Program-made: the position numbers and the translations under genes | The notes under the pieces: model-generated | Databases searched by the model: none | What the model saw: only the letters and a program-made list of their open reading frames with translations | What the model was told of the DNA's origin: nothing | Part shown: positions 39,601 to 49,990 of the stretch, in pieces | How positions within the stretch are numbered: the first letter of the stretch is position 1 | Layout: every line of letters starts with the position of its first letter | Assembly (NCBI RefSeq): GCF_910591885.1 | Contig: NC_063283.1 | Coordinates: forward strand, 6,743,001 to 6,807,000 | Length of the DNA: 64,000 nucleotides | Direction: 5' to 3' | Source: Bombus terrestris | Taxonomy: Eukaryota > Arthropoda > Insecta > Hymenoptera > Apidae

Positions 39601-41639
39601 ACGGCGAACAGCTCGTGTGCTCATTGCCTCGCCGATTCGAGGCAAGTGCGAATCGTGTTAATTTAATTATAAGAAGAGATACCAAAGGTCGCTATTTTCT
39701 CCCATTTCTAAAGAAATGTTACGTTTGAATAGCGTTACTGTTCTTTAAATAACAAGTTAAGCCTTCGAAAACGATAGAAAATCGCGATACTTTATTCTTA
39801 TAAATTTCTATATTTATTCCAATACTTACGAGTTCTTATCTACAGAATACTAGAAGTATCCTGTATTTAAAAAACAATTAGTTCAATCGAAGATATAAAT
39901 TTTTGTTAGCAAAGAAACTTTAATTAAGAAGGAGAGGGAAACGAAGAATAAACCGAGGAATAATTTTAAAAAATTACGCTCAGAATGGTGGAATTTAAAT
40001 AGTAGAAGATACAGGCGCCAAAAACGGAAAAGCTCGTTTCTTAATCTTAATAAGAAACCTTACATAATTAACCCTCTTCAACTCTTCAATCATCAGGCCA
40101 CGATAAAAATCGATCATCGATAAAACACGCATGGTAAAAAGTTTTACGTAAGCAGAGAAGAAAATAAATTAATTTCCTCGTTAAGAGAGGAACAATAAAA
40201 AGCATTGATCTCATTATTTGGCCACGAGTTTAATCAGGAACAATTTGGCGAACACGTACACGGCTGCACTCGGTGGAACTCGCGTCCTGTTTTTCCGAGG
40301 GACTCTAAATTCTACTTACGATATCTCGGTGCACACTCTTCCTGTACGAGCTGCATTATTCATGATCGCAAACGCTGCCATTTGGACCGTTTTCAACGCA
40401 GAATACCGACCATGCTTCACCCATGATGCTCCTACAACTCTATTTACATATTTCCGTATCACTGGGGCGGATCATAAGTTTCACGTATCACAGCATCACC
40501 GTGCTCCAATTTTCTCTTCCAGAGCTCGCGATGGATGGTCGAAACGTGAATAACTAAATCGAATAATTGTATCGAACTCATTCAACGGCCATGAGTCGCT
40601 AGGAAATCTGCGATCTATGGCCTCTTATGAATCATTCTTAACGCAAAATCGTGAATCTGGCACTAGCTGCGTCGTCGGGAAGTCTCGTTCTACTTTATTA
40701 ATGCGATCGCATTTATAAAGCCAGCGGATGTTACTGGGAAGTTTAAGAGAAGCGACCTTATTACGAAATTTGTATATTCCATTTTTCTTTTCGACGATGG
40801 AATGCTTATTTAATGATCGATTATAATTTAATTCGCTGGTGTCATTTATGAATTATAGAAGTATTCATTGGCTGATGCGTATTTTAAGATGGAACATCGA
40901 CGTTTTAAAAATTAACTCAGATATTAGTCGATGGTGGAAGGGTGTGCTAATGATGGCACAGCTGAACATTGATCGCTAGCGTAGAAATATAGCAGATCTA
41001 CTGAGTGGGTGTTGTCGCGTGGTCGTTTCAAGTAGCTCATTATTAATTAATGGTTCCACAAGTTCAGTTGTTAGATACTATATTTCGATGGATAAAATGT
41101 AGAGAGTAACCTGATAAAAATATTTATTAATAAAAAACATCTATTTTTAAAGTTAACCTACAGCAAAGTTTTACGCGCGTTGTCGATAAATAGCTACGAT
41201 AATAAAACGAAGGAACGATTTTATTTTAGAGATTGCGATATATATTTTCATTAAAAAAAAACATCAAGCGTGAACAAGTAATAATCATTGACAAAAATGA
41301 CCGAAGATCAATAGGATCTTCTTAACACGCCAAATTTAATATCTGGAACCCACAGCCAGAGTGTTCGTAAAAAGATAATATTTTACGTGTTTCCCGCGTC
41401 ATATCTTTCGCTCTTTCCGATGGTAGACTTTTCCTCGTTCTAAATCACCCAGTTTTCAACGTAATAACGAATAGAAATGATATGAAACCCATATCTTGTC
41501 GATATTGTAACATAACTTCTTTTTGCAGCTTTGATTTGCTCTCACTTAAACTGTGAAAAGCGTGACTTAATACGTTCAATGATACATGCGTAATACATAC
41601 AAGTAAGATTTAATACACACTGGTTCTGGCTAAGGTCCA
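33621..41639. other. Long stretch without a defensible gene
   Basis: ATG-started + frames at 36834-37046 (70 codons) and 38290-38646 (118 codons) are the most gene-like. Each is overlapped by an open minus frame and lacks a recognised domain or splice context. A CpG-rich patch at 33700-34000 is open on both strands. The rest is AT-rich non-coding. Confidence 0.4.
39178..39193. repeat. Poly-T tract of about 16 bases
   Basis: An uninterrupted run of T with no recognisable retrocopy beside it. Confidence 0.9.
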
Positions 41640-42089
41640 GATACGCGTAATTTCCATTTTCAAATTTCCGGGAGACGTCTTGCAGACAGCGCGAGCACCA
41701 ACTCGCGCGAGTCATCGACTCGCGGAAAAAATCCATACCGGAGCGGTGTCGGCCCGTCTGAGCCGAAAGCGGTGGTCGGGTGTCCGGCTCGAAAATGCTC
41801 TTCCTCTCGGTCTGTCCGTGCGGGGTAGAAGCACACACAGCCGCGGAGAGGAAAAAAGTAATCGCGTCTAGCAGGATCAATGCTCGTGCAGTCGGCGACC
41901 AGTTCGAATTTCCAACCCCGCGCCTCTCGGATCGAAAAGGCAGCGAACGAGTAGTCCACCCCTGCTTCCCCGCGTTGGCGCACGGGGTGGCCCGGTGTGT
42001 CGTGGCCAGGTAAGGGGCAGCTGTCCACCAGGTGCCACTCTCCCCACTAAACGTAGACGCTGTCGACGTTAGCGCGGTGGGGATAACAC
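41640..42089. promoter_or_regulatory. CpG-rich upstream flank of the candidate promoter
   Basis: This block is markedly richer in GC and CpG than its surroundings. Frames are open on both strands for more than 300 bp, which is expected of GC-rich DNA lacking TA-rich stops. The longest minus frame would start on GTG and matches no family I know. I read it as proximal regulatory or 5' flanking sequence. A non-coding first exon or a divergent transcript cannot be excluded. Confidence 0.35.
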
Positions 42090-42165
42090 GACTGCGATTG
42101 GTCGGTGGCTCGCGCGCGGCTCGGCGATACTCTGGTGCTCGGTCGACGAGCAGTCAGTCGTCCCT
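42090..42165 (+). promoter_or_regulatory. Candidate core promoter (CCAAT box plus initiator) for the 42674 gene
   Basis: An inverted CCAAT box (ATTGG, 42097-42101) lies about 55-59 bp upstream of an arthropod initiator match, TCAGTC at 42154-42159, whose A would be +1 at 42156. No clear TATA box or downstream promoter element is seen. The surrounding 41650-42200 is the most CpG-dense sequence near the exon. The implied 5' leader would be about 518 nt, unless an intron interrupts it. A second initiator-like TCAGTG lies at 42514-42519 and could give a short leader. Confidence 0.4.
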
Positions 42166-42327
42166 GGCCGCTCGAGGGGCACGCAAGTGTTTGATAATTC
42201 GCGTTTTGCTTGCGTTTCTCGTCTTCGTGTCACGCGGTTGTCGAATCCTTCAACCTTTGACACGAAAACATTCGCCTCTCTCTCTTTCTTCTTTCTCCTC
42301 GCGTCACGCGTATATTTACATACATAT

Positions 42328-42468
42328 ATGTACATACATGTACTCAGTGTGTGTCGAGAGAAATTCAAGTCTCTTATCGTTCTTCTAACATTCGTATATA
42401 CCGATCTCTACGTATATTCACCTTCCTTATACGTATATACTGTTTACACGGTCATACTGTTCTATTAG
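42328..42468 (+). other. Upstream ORF 1 in the candidate 5' leader (46 aa)
   Basis: An ATG at 42328 opens a 46-codon frame ending in TAG at 42466-42468. It ends 205 bp before the main ATG and is out of frame with it. The predicted peptide is Tyr/Val/Leu-rich with no recognisable domain. If the transcript starts near 42156, this frame would be scanned before the main start and would be expected to reduce main-frame translation. Confidence 0.3.
42338..42388 (+). other. Upstream ORF 2 in the candidate 5' leader (16 aa)
   Basis: An ATG ten bases after uORF 1 opens a 16-codon frame in a different register, ending in TAA at 42386-42388. It overlaps uORF 1 fully. The two ATGs sit in an alternating TACATA repeat, so both may be by-products of that repeat. 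Confidence 0.25.
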
Positions 42469-42505
42469 TTGGACAGAGTCCGCGACCATAATCACAGTGT
42501 GCTCT

Positions 42506-42520
42506 ATGTGCGATCAGTGA
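42506..42520 (+). other. Minimal upstream ORF 3 (4 codons plus stop)
   Basis: ATG TGC GAT CAG TGA lies 153 bp before the main ATG. Such minimal frames usually allow reinitiation downstream. It overlaps the second initiator-like TCAGTG, so it would only be in the leader if transcription starts upstream, for example near 42156. Confidence 0.25.
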
Positions 42521-42563
42521 GAATCAGCCGGTGTTTGTTCGGCTGCCGCGCGATTCCATCCAC

Positions 42564-42603
42564 CTCGATCTCGTCATCGTCGTCGTCATCGTCTTCGTCG
42601 TCC
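42564..42603. repeat. TCG/TCA trinucleotide repeat in the candidate 5' leader
   Basis: An imperfect run of TCG, TCA and TCT triplets about 70 bp before the main ATG. In one frame it reads as a serine run, which explains the long but TTG-started frame that overlaps the real exon. Confidence 0.7.
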
Positions 42604-42673
42604 CTATCGGCGCTCCCTACCCCCGGGATCTCACGGTTGCTCTCGTCACCTCGAGAGCACCACGGCTACATTT

Positions 42674-42968
42674 ATGGGGGCGTCGTGCGCGGTCAAGGGC
42701 AGCAAGAGCCACCCCTGTCACTGCTGCAGCCACCTCGCCAGTCCCGGCGCGAGCGTGCAACAGCAGCAGCATCACCACCACCGCCATCACCACCATCATC
42801 ACGAGACGCACCACGCGCACCACCAGCACCATCATCACCACCACCCCGCCGGGAAGCAACCCTCCGCCGAGCTGCAGCCGCAGAACAACAACGGGGACTG
42901 CAACATACTGGCACCGCTGCGCAGCAAGATGAAGGTGTTGAAGAAACTGAAACGCAAAATGGGCCTAG
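42674..42968 (+). CDS. First coding exon of an unidentified gene; MG-C N-terminus, His/Gln-rich, basic tail
   Basis: The frame opens at an ATG at 42674 and encodes 98 full codons plus one base, up to a good splice donor (G|GTGAGC, intron from 42969). Reading through instead would add non-exon-like sequence. Residues 1-9 start MGASCAVKG. This fits the N-myristoylation pattern (Gly2, small residues, Ala6), and Cys5, Cys15, Cys17 and Cys18 are possible palmitoylation or metal sites. Residues 29-32 are four Gln, residues 33-57 contain 20 His, and residues 71-73 are three Asn. Residues 83-95 hold eight Lys/Arg, ending just before the splice. Membrane attachment by acyl groups plus a basic patch is an inference. 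The -3 base is T, a weak start context. Overlapping frames are also open because of the CAN repeat, but one starts with TTG and the others read as Ser/Pro/Thr low complexity. I do not recognise the family. Later exons are not visible, so function is unknown. Confidence 0.6.
42755..42850 (+). repeat. CAG/CAC/CAT triplet tract encoding the Gln/His run
   Basis: Short CAG runs followed by many CAC and CAT codons, interrupted by CGC, GAG and ACG. Mixed codon use within the His run suggests an old, partly stabilised repeat rather than a fresh pure expansion. It lies wholly inside the coding exon at residues 29-57. Confidence 0.75.
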
Positions 42969-42999
42969 GTGAGCCACACCCTCACTTTTCCTTTATTCC

Positions 43000-45900
43000 A
43001 CACGTTATTTATTTATTTATTTTCTATTTCTATCTTTTCCTTCGGCAAAAGTTTTCGTCGTCGTCTGTTGCTTCGGTGGCGTTTGCACGTTCGGAGCATT
43101 CGACGATAACGAGCGAACACTCTTCGCGATTGTGCGGTTGCTAGGCGCTATATATACGTGACACCACGTCGAGTTGCGGGGTGTTTGAAATTTCGACGAT
43201 TTCGAGTCCAATGTCTATCGCATCTTCGTCGAACGAAATATTGCGAGAGATTATATATCGAGATCGTGGATTTTTTGGGGGGTTGGATAGGTCGATGAGT
43301 TTTTGGAGGATCCTTCTCAGATTTTGTTTTTAAGTTCAATGCAGTTCAAAAACGTGAATGTATGCTTTTCTGTTACGTTATCCATGATGTGTTGCAATTG
43401 GTAGACTGTATGACGAGATTATTAATTATGAAATCTAAAGAATATCTATATGTGGTATATCAGCGAGTAGTAACAAAAGGTCAATAAACCTGGTTGCTGC
43501 AACTTGTTCATAAATTTCCTCTCGCACTTTGAATTTTCGTAGCTGGCTTCTTTGCATCAGTGAATTCTTCGAAAACTTTTTCGAGGAATTATAGTTATAC
43601 AATTCTTCAACGTAATATCATAGAACATAGAATATCTATTTTTCCCTTTGAAGAAAGGACAGCTTTGTGCTTCTGTTGCATTCTGTCCATCTCTTGGTTT
43701 CGAAACACATGCAAATTTCTCATTGTCCATGGATGTTCCAAATTTTGGGAAACTTTTCTAAAGAAACTGACAACTTTGCATTAGAATAATAGAGCAACCT
43801 TAGAAGACCATAGCGCAGTAAAATTTAATTTGCTTAACTATTTCTCTTTTCAACTACCTTCCCAGCTTCCAACTTTTCGAAAGTTTTCGAATACGTTCTA
43901 TTCGAATCGTGAAAATTTTTCAGTCTCCGACTTCTATAACGTATAATTTTATGTACATCTTCCAATAATTTTATATTTACGCAACTTTTACTCGTTGTTT
44001 CTTTGTGTGCTCCTCAATCCTGTTTCGACATCATTCGTGAATTCTGCAAACTTGCCCTCTTTGCTTCCTCTGCTTACCTACGTCTCGTCAACTCTTCGAA
44101 GTGTACAGAAAATCGCTTTGGTGGCTCCCTCGAAGATAGCCGTGTTGACCCATTACACGGTGAAAATATGCTCACTCGAGACCCATACATCACCCTGCCT
44201 GTAAGCAACGTTGACATAACTCGCACACCCGTACTCGTCTCGTGAAATTAAGCTGCTGGTAATTTCCTTATGGAACCGGTCCCGGCTCGTTCGCCTGGAC
44301 AAGGGGTGGCCAGCGCTTTTGTCACACGGAACAGGAGCACATTGACGTTGTAACAGTACCTACATCGTGGCTCTCACGCGTCTAAAGTAGCGTACGTACA
44401 AAGCTGTGCTGCAGTCGCTGGAAATACCGTACGCCGGTCGTCTATTGACATCGAGTTGTTTCTCGCTGACTAACAAGCAAAGATCTTGAGGTGTGATTTT
44501 TCGAGAAATTGTTGCACGATGGCCAAGCTTGAGATACCGAAGCTAACAGACTATTGCAGTGTAGCATATCGAGCACGTTAGAAAATTAATTCCGTTAATT
44601 CCCGTAGATTCGCAAATTAATTGGTATTTTTTGAATTTTGAAGGCGCGGAGATGCGTGAAATACACGCGATAGGCGAAAATGTGTAAAATATCGATAGCA
44701 TATAGATATTCGTTGTAACAGCGAATATAATTCTTAGCTGTTTTCGTAGCAATACGAATTTGCATAAATAGCCGCGGTTTAACGATGGTTGTGAACTTTG
44801 GCACATTTTACTACCTCGTTATATCGTGGATTATCGTAGGATGGCAATGGTAGATACTGTTCTATGACGGGCTTAATGGCTATATCGAAATTACCAAATC
44901 CATCGAAATGACTTCTCGATCTTTTATCTTGGTAGATGCTTTAACGATGTTTTAGTATTCATTTTTATTGAAATAGAAATGATTACGATGTAATAGCACC
45001 CTTTATCTTGCTTTTTTTTTTCTTCTCGATTCCACAGAAGCTTCGAGTTTGAATATCTTTGGGATTTTTGATTAATCATCGGCAAATATGAATTTATGCT
45101 TGTCTACGTCTATGTTATGTCTTTTTAGGTGATTCATCGTACAGTTGGCAATTTCTGCTTCCTTAATTCGTGAAATTTCGTTTTATAATACGATACTTAG
45201 AATCGAATAAAAATCTGATTTTAAGTGAATGTTCGAGTAAACTTTCCTTGTAAGGAATTCCGATAGAGAATGATTTATAGAGGTATTCTAGAAATAACTT
45301 TATTGAAGAAACATCTTAATAAAATAACCATGACCTGGTTCCGAGTGTATCGCAAGTTCAGTTAGTCCGAGCATCTCGAAGGAAACACGATCTCGAGATA
45401 AAATGTAACTTTCCGTTTGACACAGATTAAAACCACTTTCGCGAAGTCCTTTGTCGATGCTCTTGTTATATTTCAAATAAATTTTCCACCATATTTCGCA
45501 ACCTTTGATCTCTGTTTATTCTTTTCAATTTCTTTGACAAATTAAAACTCATTAAGAAAGTAAATGTAGCGTGCGGTAGCTTTTAGTTTTAATATTTCTC
45601 AGAATTGTGGTATTTATCAGTTCTAATGTTCTGCGTGGAAAATTAGTCGAAACTTATTCTAATACTAATTGAAAATTATTCCATAAATGGTAAATGACAA
45701 TTTCAATCACGCCAAGAATCTAATGTAAAAATTGAAATAGCTTTCACCTGGATATAGTACAAAAATAGAATATTTAATTAAGTATCATAGGTGATCCAAA
45801 TAAAATGTTAAAGCAATGCTTAATAAGCGTACTCTATCTCTCAGGACAAATGAATAATTTAACTCGGCCCTTGATGATGATGCCTCGGAAGGTCGTTAGA

Positions 45901-46303
45901 AGGCTGCAGGGCTCCGAGGAACCTTTCCTACAGGATCGTTAGCGCTCCCGCTGCTTCCTTTATTTTTAATCGCTGTTTTCCCACGTAGCGTCGAAGTGAA
46001 AGGTTCCTCGAGATAAAATAAAAACGCCTGTGACGCAGCGGCGTGCCGCCAACTACGCGTTTACTTACTATTAGATTAGCCCTGTCACGATTCTTCAGTC
46101 ATTTTCATTTACTTCTACACACTTGTGACTCTACGATTTCTGAGATTGTGTTTGACAATCTTCTAAACTTTACAAAATTTATCCGGTGCCCGATCTGATT
46201 CGTTACATCATTTTATCAAGTCCAGTAAATAAATAAGATGATCGTATTAAATAAATCAAACGACTCTGGAAACCTGGAACGATAAAAGATTTAAGTCTCG
46301 ATA
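43000..46303. other. Intronic or intergenic AT-rich DNA
   Basis: After the donor at 42969 the GC content falls within about 200 bp. Short frames at 43560-44250 are ATG or non-ATG starts without domains. No element ends or RNA genes were recognised. Confidence 0.4.
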
Positions 46304-46534
46304 TACAGTGACTAGGAAAAGTATTTGTAAGTCGTTATATTTGTCACAGCGTTTATGTATTAATTAATCAAGTTCAAGTACATTAAGTTTTATATCAGTC
46401 GATTGTACTTTCGTACGGCTAGAAAAATTTAACACTAAAAGTTTGATAGTTTAAAAACGAAACGTAGAACCTGACAAGAGCCCGCTTTCATTGGAAAATA
46501 ATGGCGTGTACAGATAATATTTGTAGCCACTGTA
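46304..46534. mobile_element. MITE family copy A, 231 bp, Tc1/mariner-like
   Basis: The ends are TACAGTGACTAGGAAAAGTA and, complemented from the right, TACAGTGGCTACAAATATTA. TA forms both tips. The interior shares ordered blocks with the element at 54360-54588, including AAGTTCAAGTA-ATTAA, GTACTTTCGT, GAAACGTA-AACCTGA and TTGGAAAATAA-GG, so they are two copies of one non-coding family. No transposase frame is present. Confidence 0.8.
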
Positions 46535-47799
46535 CATAACCTAATTTCACTATATGCAGATGGTTAATAAATCGTGACCAAGTTCGATATCCTCGGCCAC
46601 AGTTTCATCTGATATCCTTTAACCGCGAGACTGCAATGGAAAATCGAAGTCGGTCATCCCATGCAAGCTTTATAACAGGAATACGAGTCTTCTATTCTCA
46701 TCCTTCCACTTTCCCTTTCCTAATTTCGAGTTCAGCTCAGGGACACGCCGTGATCGCGCATTCAATGATATCGAAAGGGGAGGAACACCGGGATATTGTC
46801 GCCGAGGAGCATTGAATAGAGCGAATCGAATATTCTTAGCAACTTGCACGATCCACTTTCGCCTCTCGAGGACGTTAAAGATTGTCGGTTATTCCCGGAA
46901 AATCCGATAACCTATATGCTAGCTCGCTGGAAATGTTCTATCCGCTAATGAGACGAAGGATGACTGTTTTATTAATATCATCATCTACCTGGATATCGAA
47001 TGTATTTCGCTCCTCTTTTTCTTCTTAGAGAAAAAGTCGATGATCAGGTTTTGGACTTTTTGTCGACAACAGGGAGCATTCGTTTTCTTTCGTTTGGAAG
47101 TCGCTTTATATTTTATGAATAATCACGTGGACAAAAATGTTACGTATTATTAATTCTTCCAGGCGATTCGAATTTATAGATACATTTTTTCTGCCAGTCG
47201 GATTAATTGCAATTCGATGTTACTGTATTATAAATAACGTTTAATTTCTTTCTTACATTGTACTACCTCTGCATTTCTTCGATGCATATTTAATCACATA
47301 CATTTTCTTCCAAAAATTCATCAGGACGATAATTGTACTCACACACTCAAAATTCTTAGGATGTTTTGCCTTCAATAAACTCAATATCTTCTATGTAGAT
47401 TATGAACTGTAAATTATTACGTATTTTTAGAAAAAATTGCTAATATTAAATGGTCTTGTAACAGTTGCTTGATCTTCTCCACTTTTGAAGAAAATATAAG
47501 GACCGTCTTGAGGCCTGTGAGTGCTGGCGTATTTACAACGATACGTTCATGCTAATAATTTTTCAAATTTCTCCAGGGAGTTCTTCTTCGAAAATACGAA
47601 ATAACCGGCGTAAAGTCGCCAACCGAAATTCTATAGTAGATAACAAACTGCTTGGAAATCTGCTGTTTCTCTGTACGAAGCGCACCCCAGGGACAGAAGT
47701 TTCTCAACAACCCCAATATTAATATTCCATTACGGTGGTTCTCCTTCCGTTGGAGCAGAAGCAGGACTGCTGCGACACAATGGAAGTAGGTCGTTGAAA

Positions 47800-48110
47800 G
47801 AGAAGTCCTCCGGCTGAAGTCGTCATTTCCTCCGTTATTTTCGCGCACAAACCCCCCGTTCATCCCCTCGTTTCCGTCGTTTTCCAGCGAACAACGGCCT
47901 GATACCGCGCTTATCCGCGACTCTGTCAACGGGGGTGGATTTGTATCGTTGCGGCTACCGTTCGTCGTTGACCGACTTTTTGCTCAATGGGTGATTTGCC
48001 AGTTCTGATGAGAGACAAAACCAAAGGGATTCGGGCTTCGAGCCCTCGTTTTACCCCTTTTTCCTCGCTTCAACGTTTAATTCGGATCCCGTTCGAAATA
48101 ATACTCGTTT
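47800..48110. repeat. Spaced segmental duplication, copy 1
   Basis: This partners 48755-49060. The best block is GTTGACCGACTTTTTGCTCA at 47967, matched by GTTGACCGACTTTTTCCTCA at 48861 and continuing as ATGG-TGATT-GCCAG. Flanking matches include GTCGTCATTTCC (47819) and CTTCAACGTTT (about 48068). Copies are separated by about 0.9 kb with indels between blocks. Confidence 0.6.
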
Positions 48111-48754
48111 CGATCGATATCGTTTGGTATTTTATACGTGTTGTTTAAAAACGAGCCTCTCCAAAGTGGATTGATAAATTCTAGGCATGCTTTTTGTAAA
48201 ATTCTTAATTTCGTTACGTAAGTCGATCGATATCCAATTCCCGTGAAACAAATCACTCAACGGATAACGTGGGTTCTAGTATTTTCATAAAATGACATGT
48301 ACATTTGTTTTTATATTTCTGTCTCAAAAATGAAACACCTGATATATTGAATGATGAATAATAAGGGTTAAAATTTTCAACATATTCCTACTCTTCTTTC
48401 GTGTGAATATTTATATTGTGTGTTTTTAACATAACTCACAGATATACGATGTAATACATACATATACAATAAAACAAATATAATAAATTGTCGAGAATCA
48501 AGCGTCCTATTTTCCAACTTTTCTTCCAACCGTAACATCTTAATTACACGACTCTGCGAACTCACAGATTACTGTAACACCACATCCAACTTTCCCCTCT
48601 TCTAAATATCACAATTACAAAACCCTGCACCCTAACAAACCTCCAAACCGTCAAACCTTCTCTTTGCAACCCCTTCGCGATTAAACAACCCTTCGACAAA
48701 CGTCCACGAGCCAAGGGAAAAGCCTCAAAGAATCGTCTGGCTGCGAGAACCAAA

Positions 48755-49060
48755 GGGAGCATCCTCCAGGCGTGGTCGTCATCCCGGTTATTTTCTAGTC
48801 TCGCTGCAGAAGTTCGTCACACGGTGGCTCCGTCACGGAACCGTATCGTCGACGTTCCTCGTTGACCGACTTTTTCCTCAATGGATGATTCGCCAGCCAA
48901 GAACGACGAAGACAAACGAAACGAACTCCTCCGAAAAGAACGGAGGAGCAAGAAGAACGCGCGTTCGTTCTGCCCCCTCTTCTTTCTTTTCTTTCTTTTT
49001 TTTTTCGCTCGTCACCCTTCAACGTTTCCCGGTGCACCCCGTTCTCATCAGATATCTGTT
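48755..49060. repeat. Spaced segmental duplication, copy 2
   Basis: The partner of 47800-48110, with blocks GTCGTCATCCCGG at 48775, GTTGACCGACTTTTT at 48861 and CTTCAACGTTT near 49017. A frame with ATG at 48881 runs 153 codons, but most of it is a translation of pyrimidine tracts into Phe/Ser runs and the minus strand is open too. I do not call it a gene. Confidence 0.6.
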
Positions 49061-49510
49061 GTTCCCGGCCGCGCGACGAGCCTCTTTCTAAGAACGTTCG
49101 CCATTGTCGGCGACAGCTTTCGCCAAGTGGAAACTCTCCTCCACCACCCACTAGCTGCTTCTCTTTCTTCTTCTTTCTTTTCTGTTTTTTTTTTTTTCGC
49201 CTCTCGGCCAACTTTTGTCTTCCACCAGCCAGCCAGACGTCGCTCCCCCGCGAGCCACCGAATCTTTCACGAATTTCAGATGCGACAATGCACGCTGCAA
49301 GGACAAAAAGGCCCTGTCGGAGTCTGGGTCGCGGCCGTCTGAATAATCGCGGATTATTCGAGAAATCTCGCCAACCTCGTGCTGACTGCTCGCGAACTTG
49401 CGCGCATCCGGTTCTTCTTCCTCTTCCTCGCTTTCTCTCTCTCCCTCTGTTTTCCTTTGCGAGTTCTCTGGGTCGCGGAATTGCGCGCAGGGTGTTAGAC
49501 GGCTCGGAAG

Positions 49511-49990
49511 TTGTTTGGGTTTCCGCTGTGATTGACGGACAAATTAAGATTCGGCCTTTTAGGTTGGTGTGTTAACGGGGTAGATAGGATTCTAGAAAGG
49601 TGTGGTTTCTCGGATTGCGGACAAGTCGCCAGTGTTTAGAATTGGAATTTTAGAAATTTCTCCATCCTCATGGAGTGTCTTGATCCCTTTTTTCTTTCGA
49701 ACGTTAATTGGGGTAGTTTTTAGGATCGAAGAAAATTTGGTAATGTTTAGAATTGTTCGAGTTTCGGTTGTAATTGGGACGGGAATTAAGATTAAGTATT
49801 TTTAATTCGTTAATGGAACAAGTAGAATTCTAAGAAGGAGTGGTTTTTCGAATTGTGTGAGAAGTTTGTGTTTAGGATTGGTTTTAGGGATTTCGTAACG
49901 CTTGTAGAGTGATTTCATGGCTTTTTTTTCTTCGAATGTTAAATGGATTTATAGGAAGTGTAGTACCTATTTGAGATACTGAATTGTGAA
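49511..49990. repeat. Tandem duplication, unit about 242 bp, two diverged copies
   Basis: Copy one starts TTGTTTGGGTTTCCG at 49511 and copy two starts TTGTTCGAGTTTCGG at 49753. Ordered matches include GACGG-AATTAAGATT, AGAATTCTA, GTGTGGTTTCTCG versus GAGTGGTTTTTCG, GTGTTTAG-ATTGG, GAGTG-CTT, and CTTTCGAACGTTAA versus CTTCGAATGTTAA. The two + strand frames of 95 and 67 codons fall in the corresponding parts but are not protein-like. Confidence 0.75.

Noticed and set aside
41542..42028. Minus frames of 112 and 122 codons upstream of the promoter
   Set aside because: The longer begins with GTG, + frames overlap throughout, and no domain is recognised; typical of CpG-rich DNA.
42469..42972. 167-codon + frame overlapping the called exon, Ser/Pro/Ala/Arg-rich
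   Set aside because: It starts at TTG, not ATG. Its Ser run and Pro/Ala stretches are out-of-frame readings of the TCG and CAN triplet repeats. The 42674 frame has an ATG, a coherent basic tail and a donor.
42617..42977. Minus-strand frames of 80 and 94 codons opposite the exon
   Set aside because: Val/Met/Gly/Asp-rich readings of the complement of the CAN repeat; shadow frames.
48881..49342. 153-codon + frame with ATG
   Set aside because: Most of it translates pyrimidine tracts into Phe and Ser runs, and the minus strand is open for 138 codons over the same stretch. The aligned ATG in the duplicated copy at 47987 gives an unrelated 53-residue reading.
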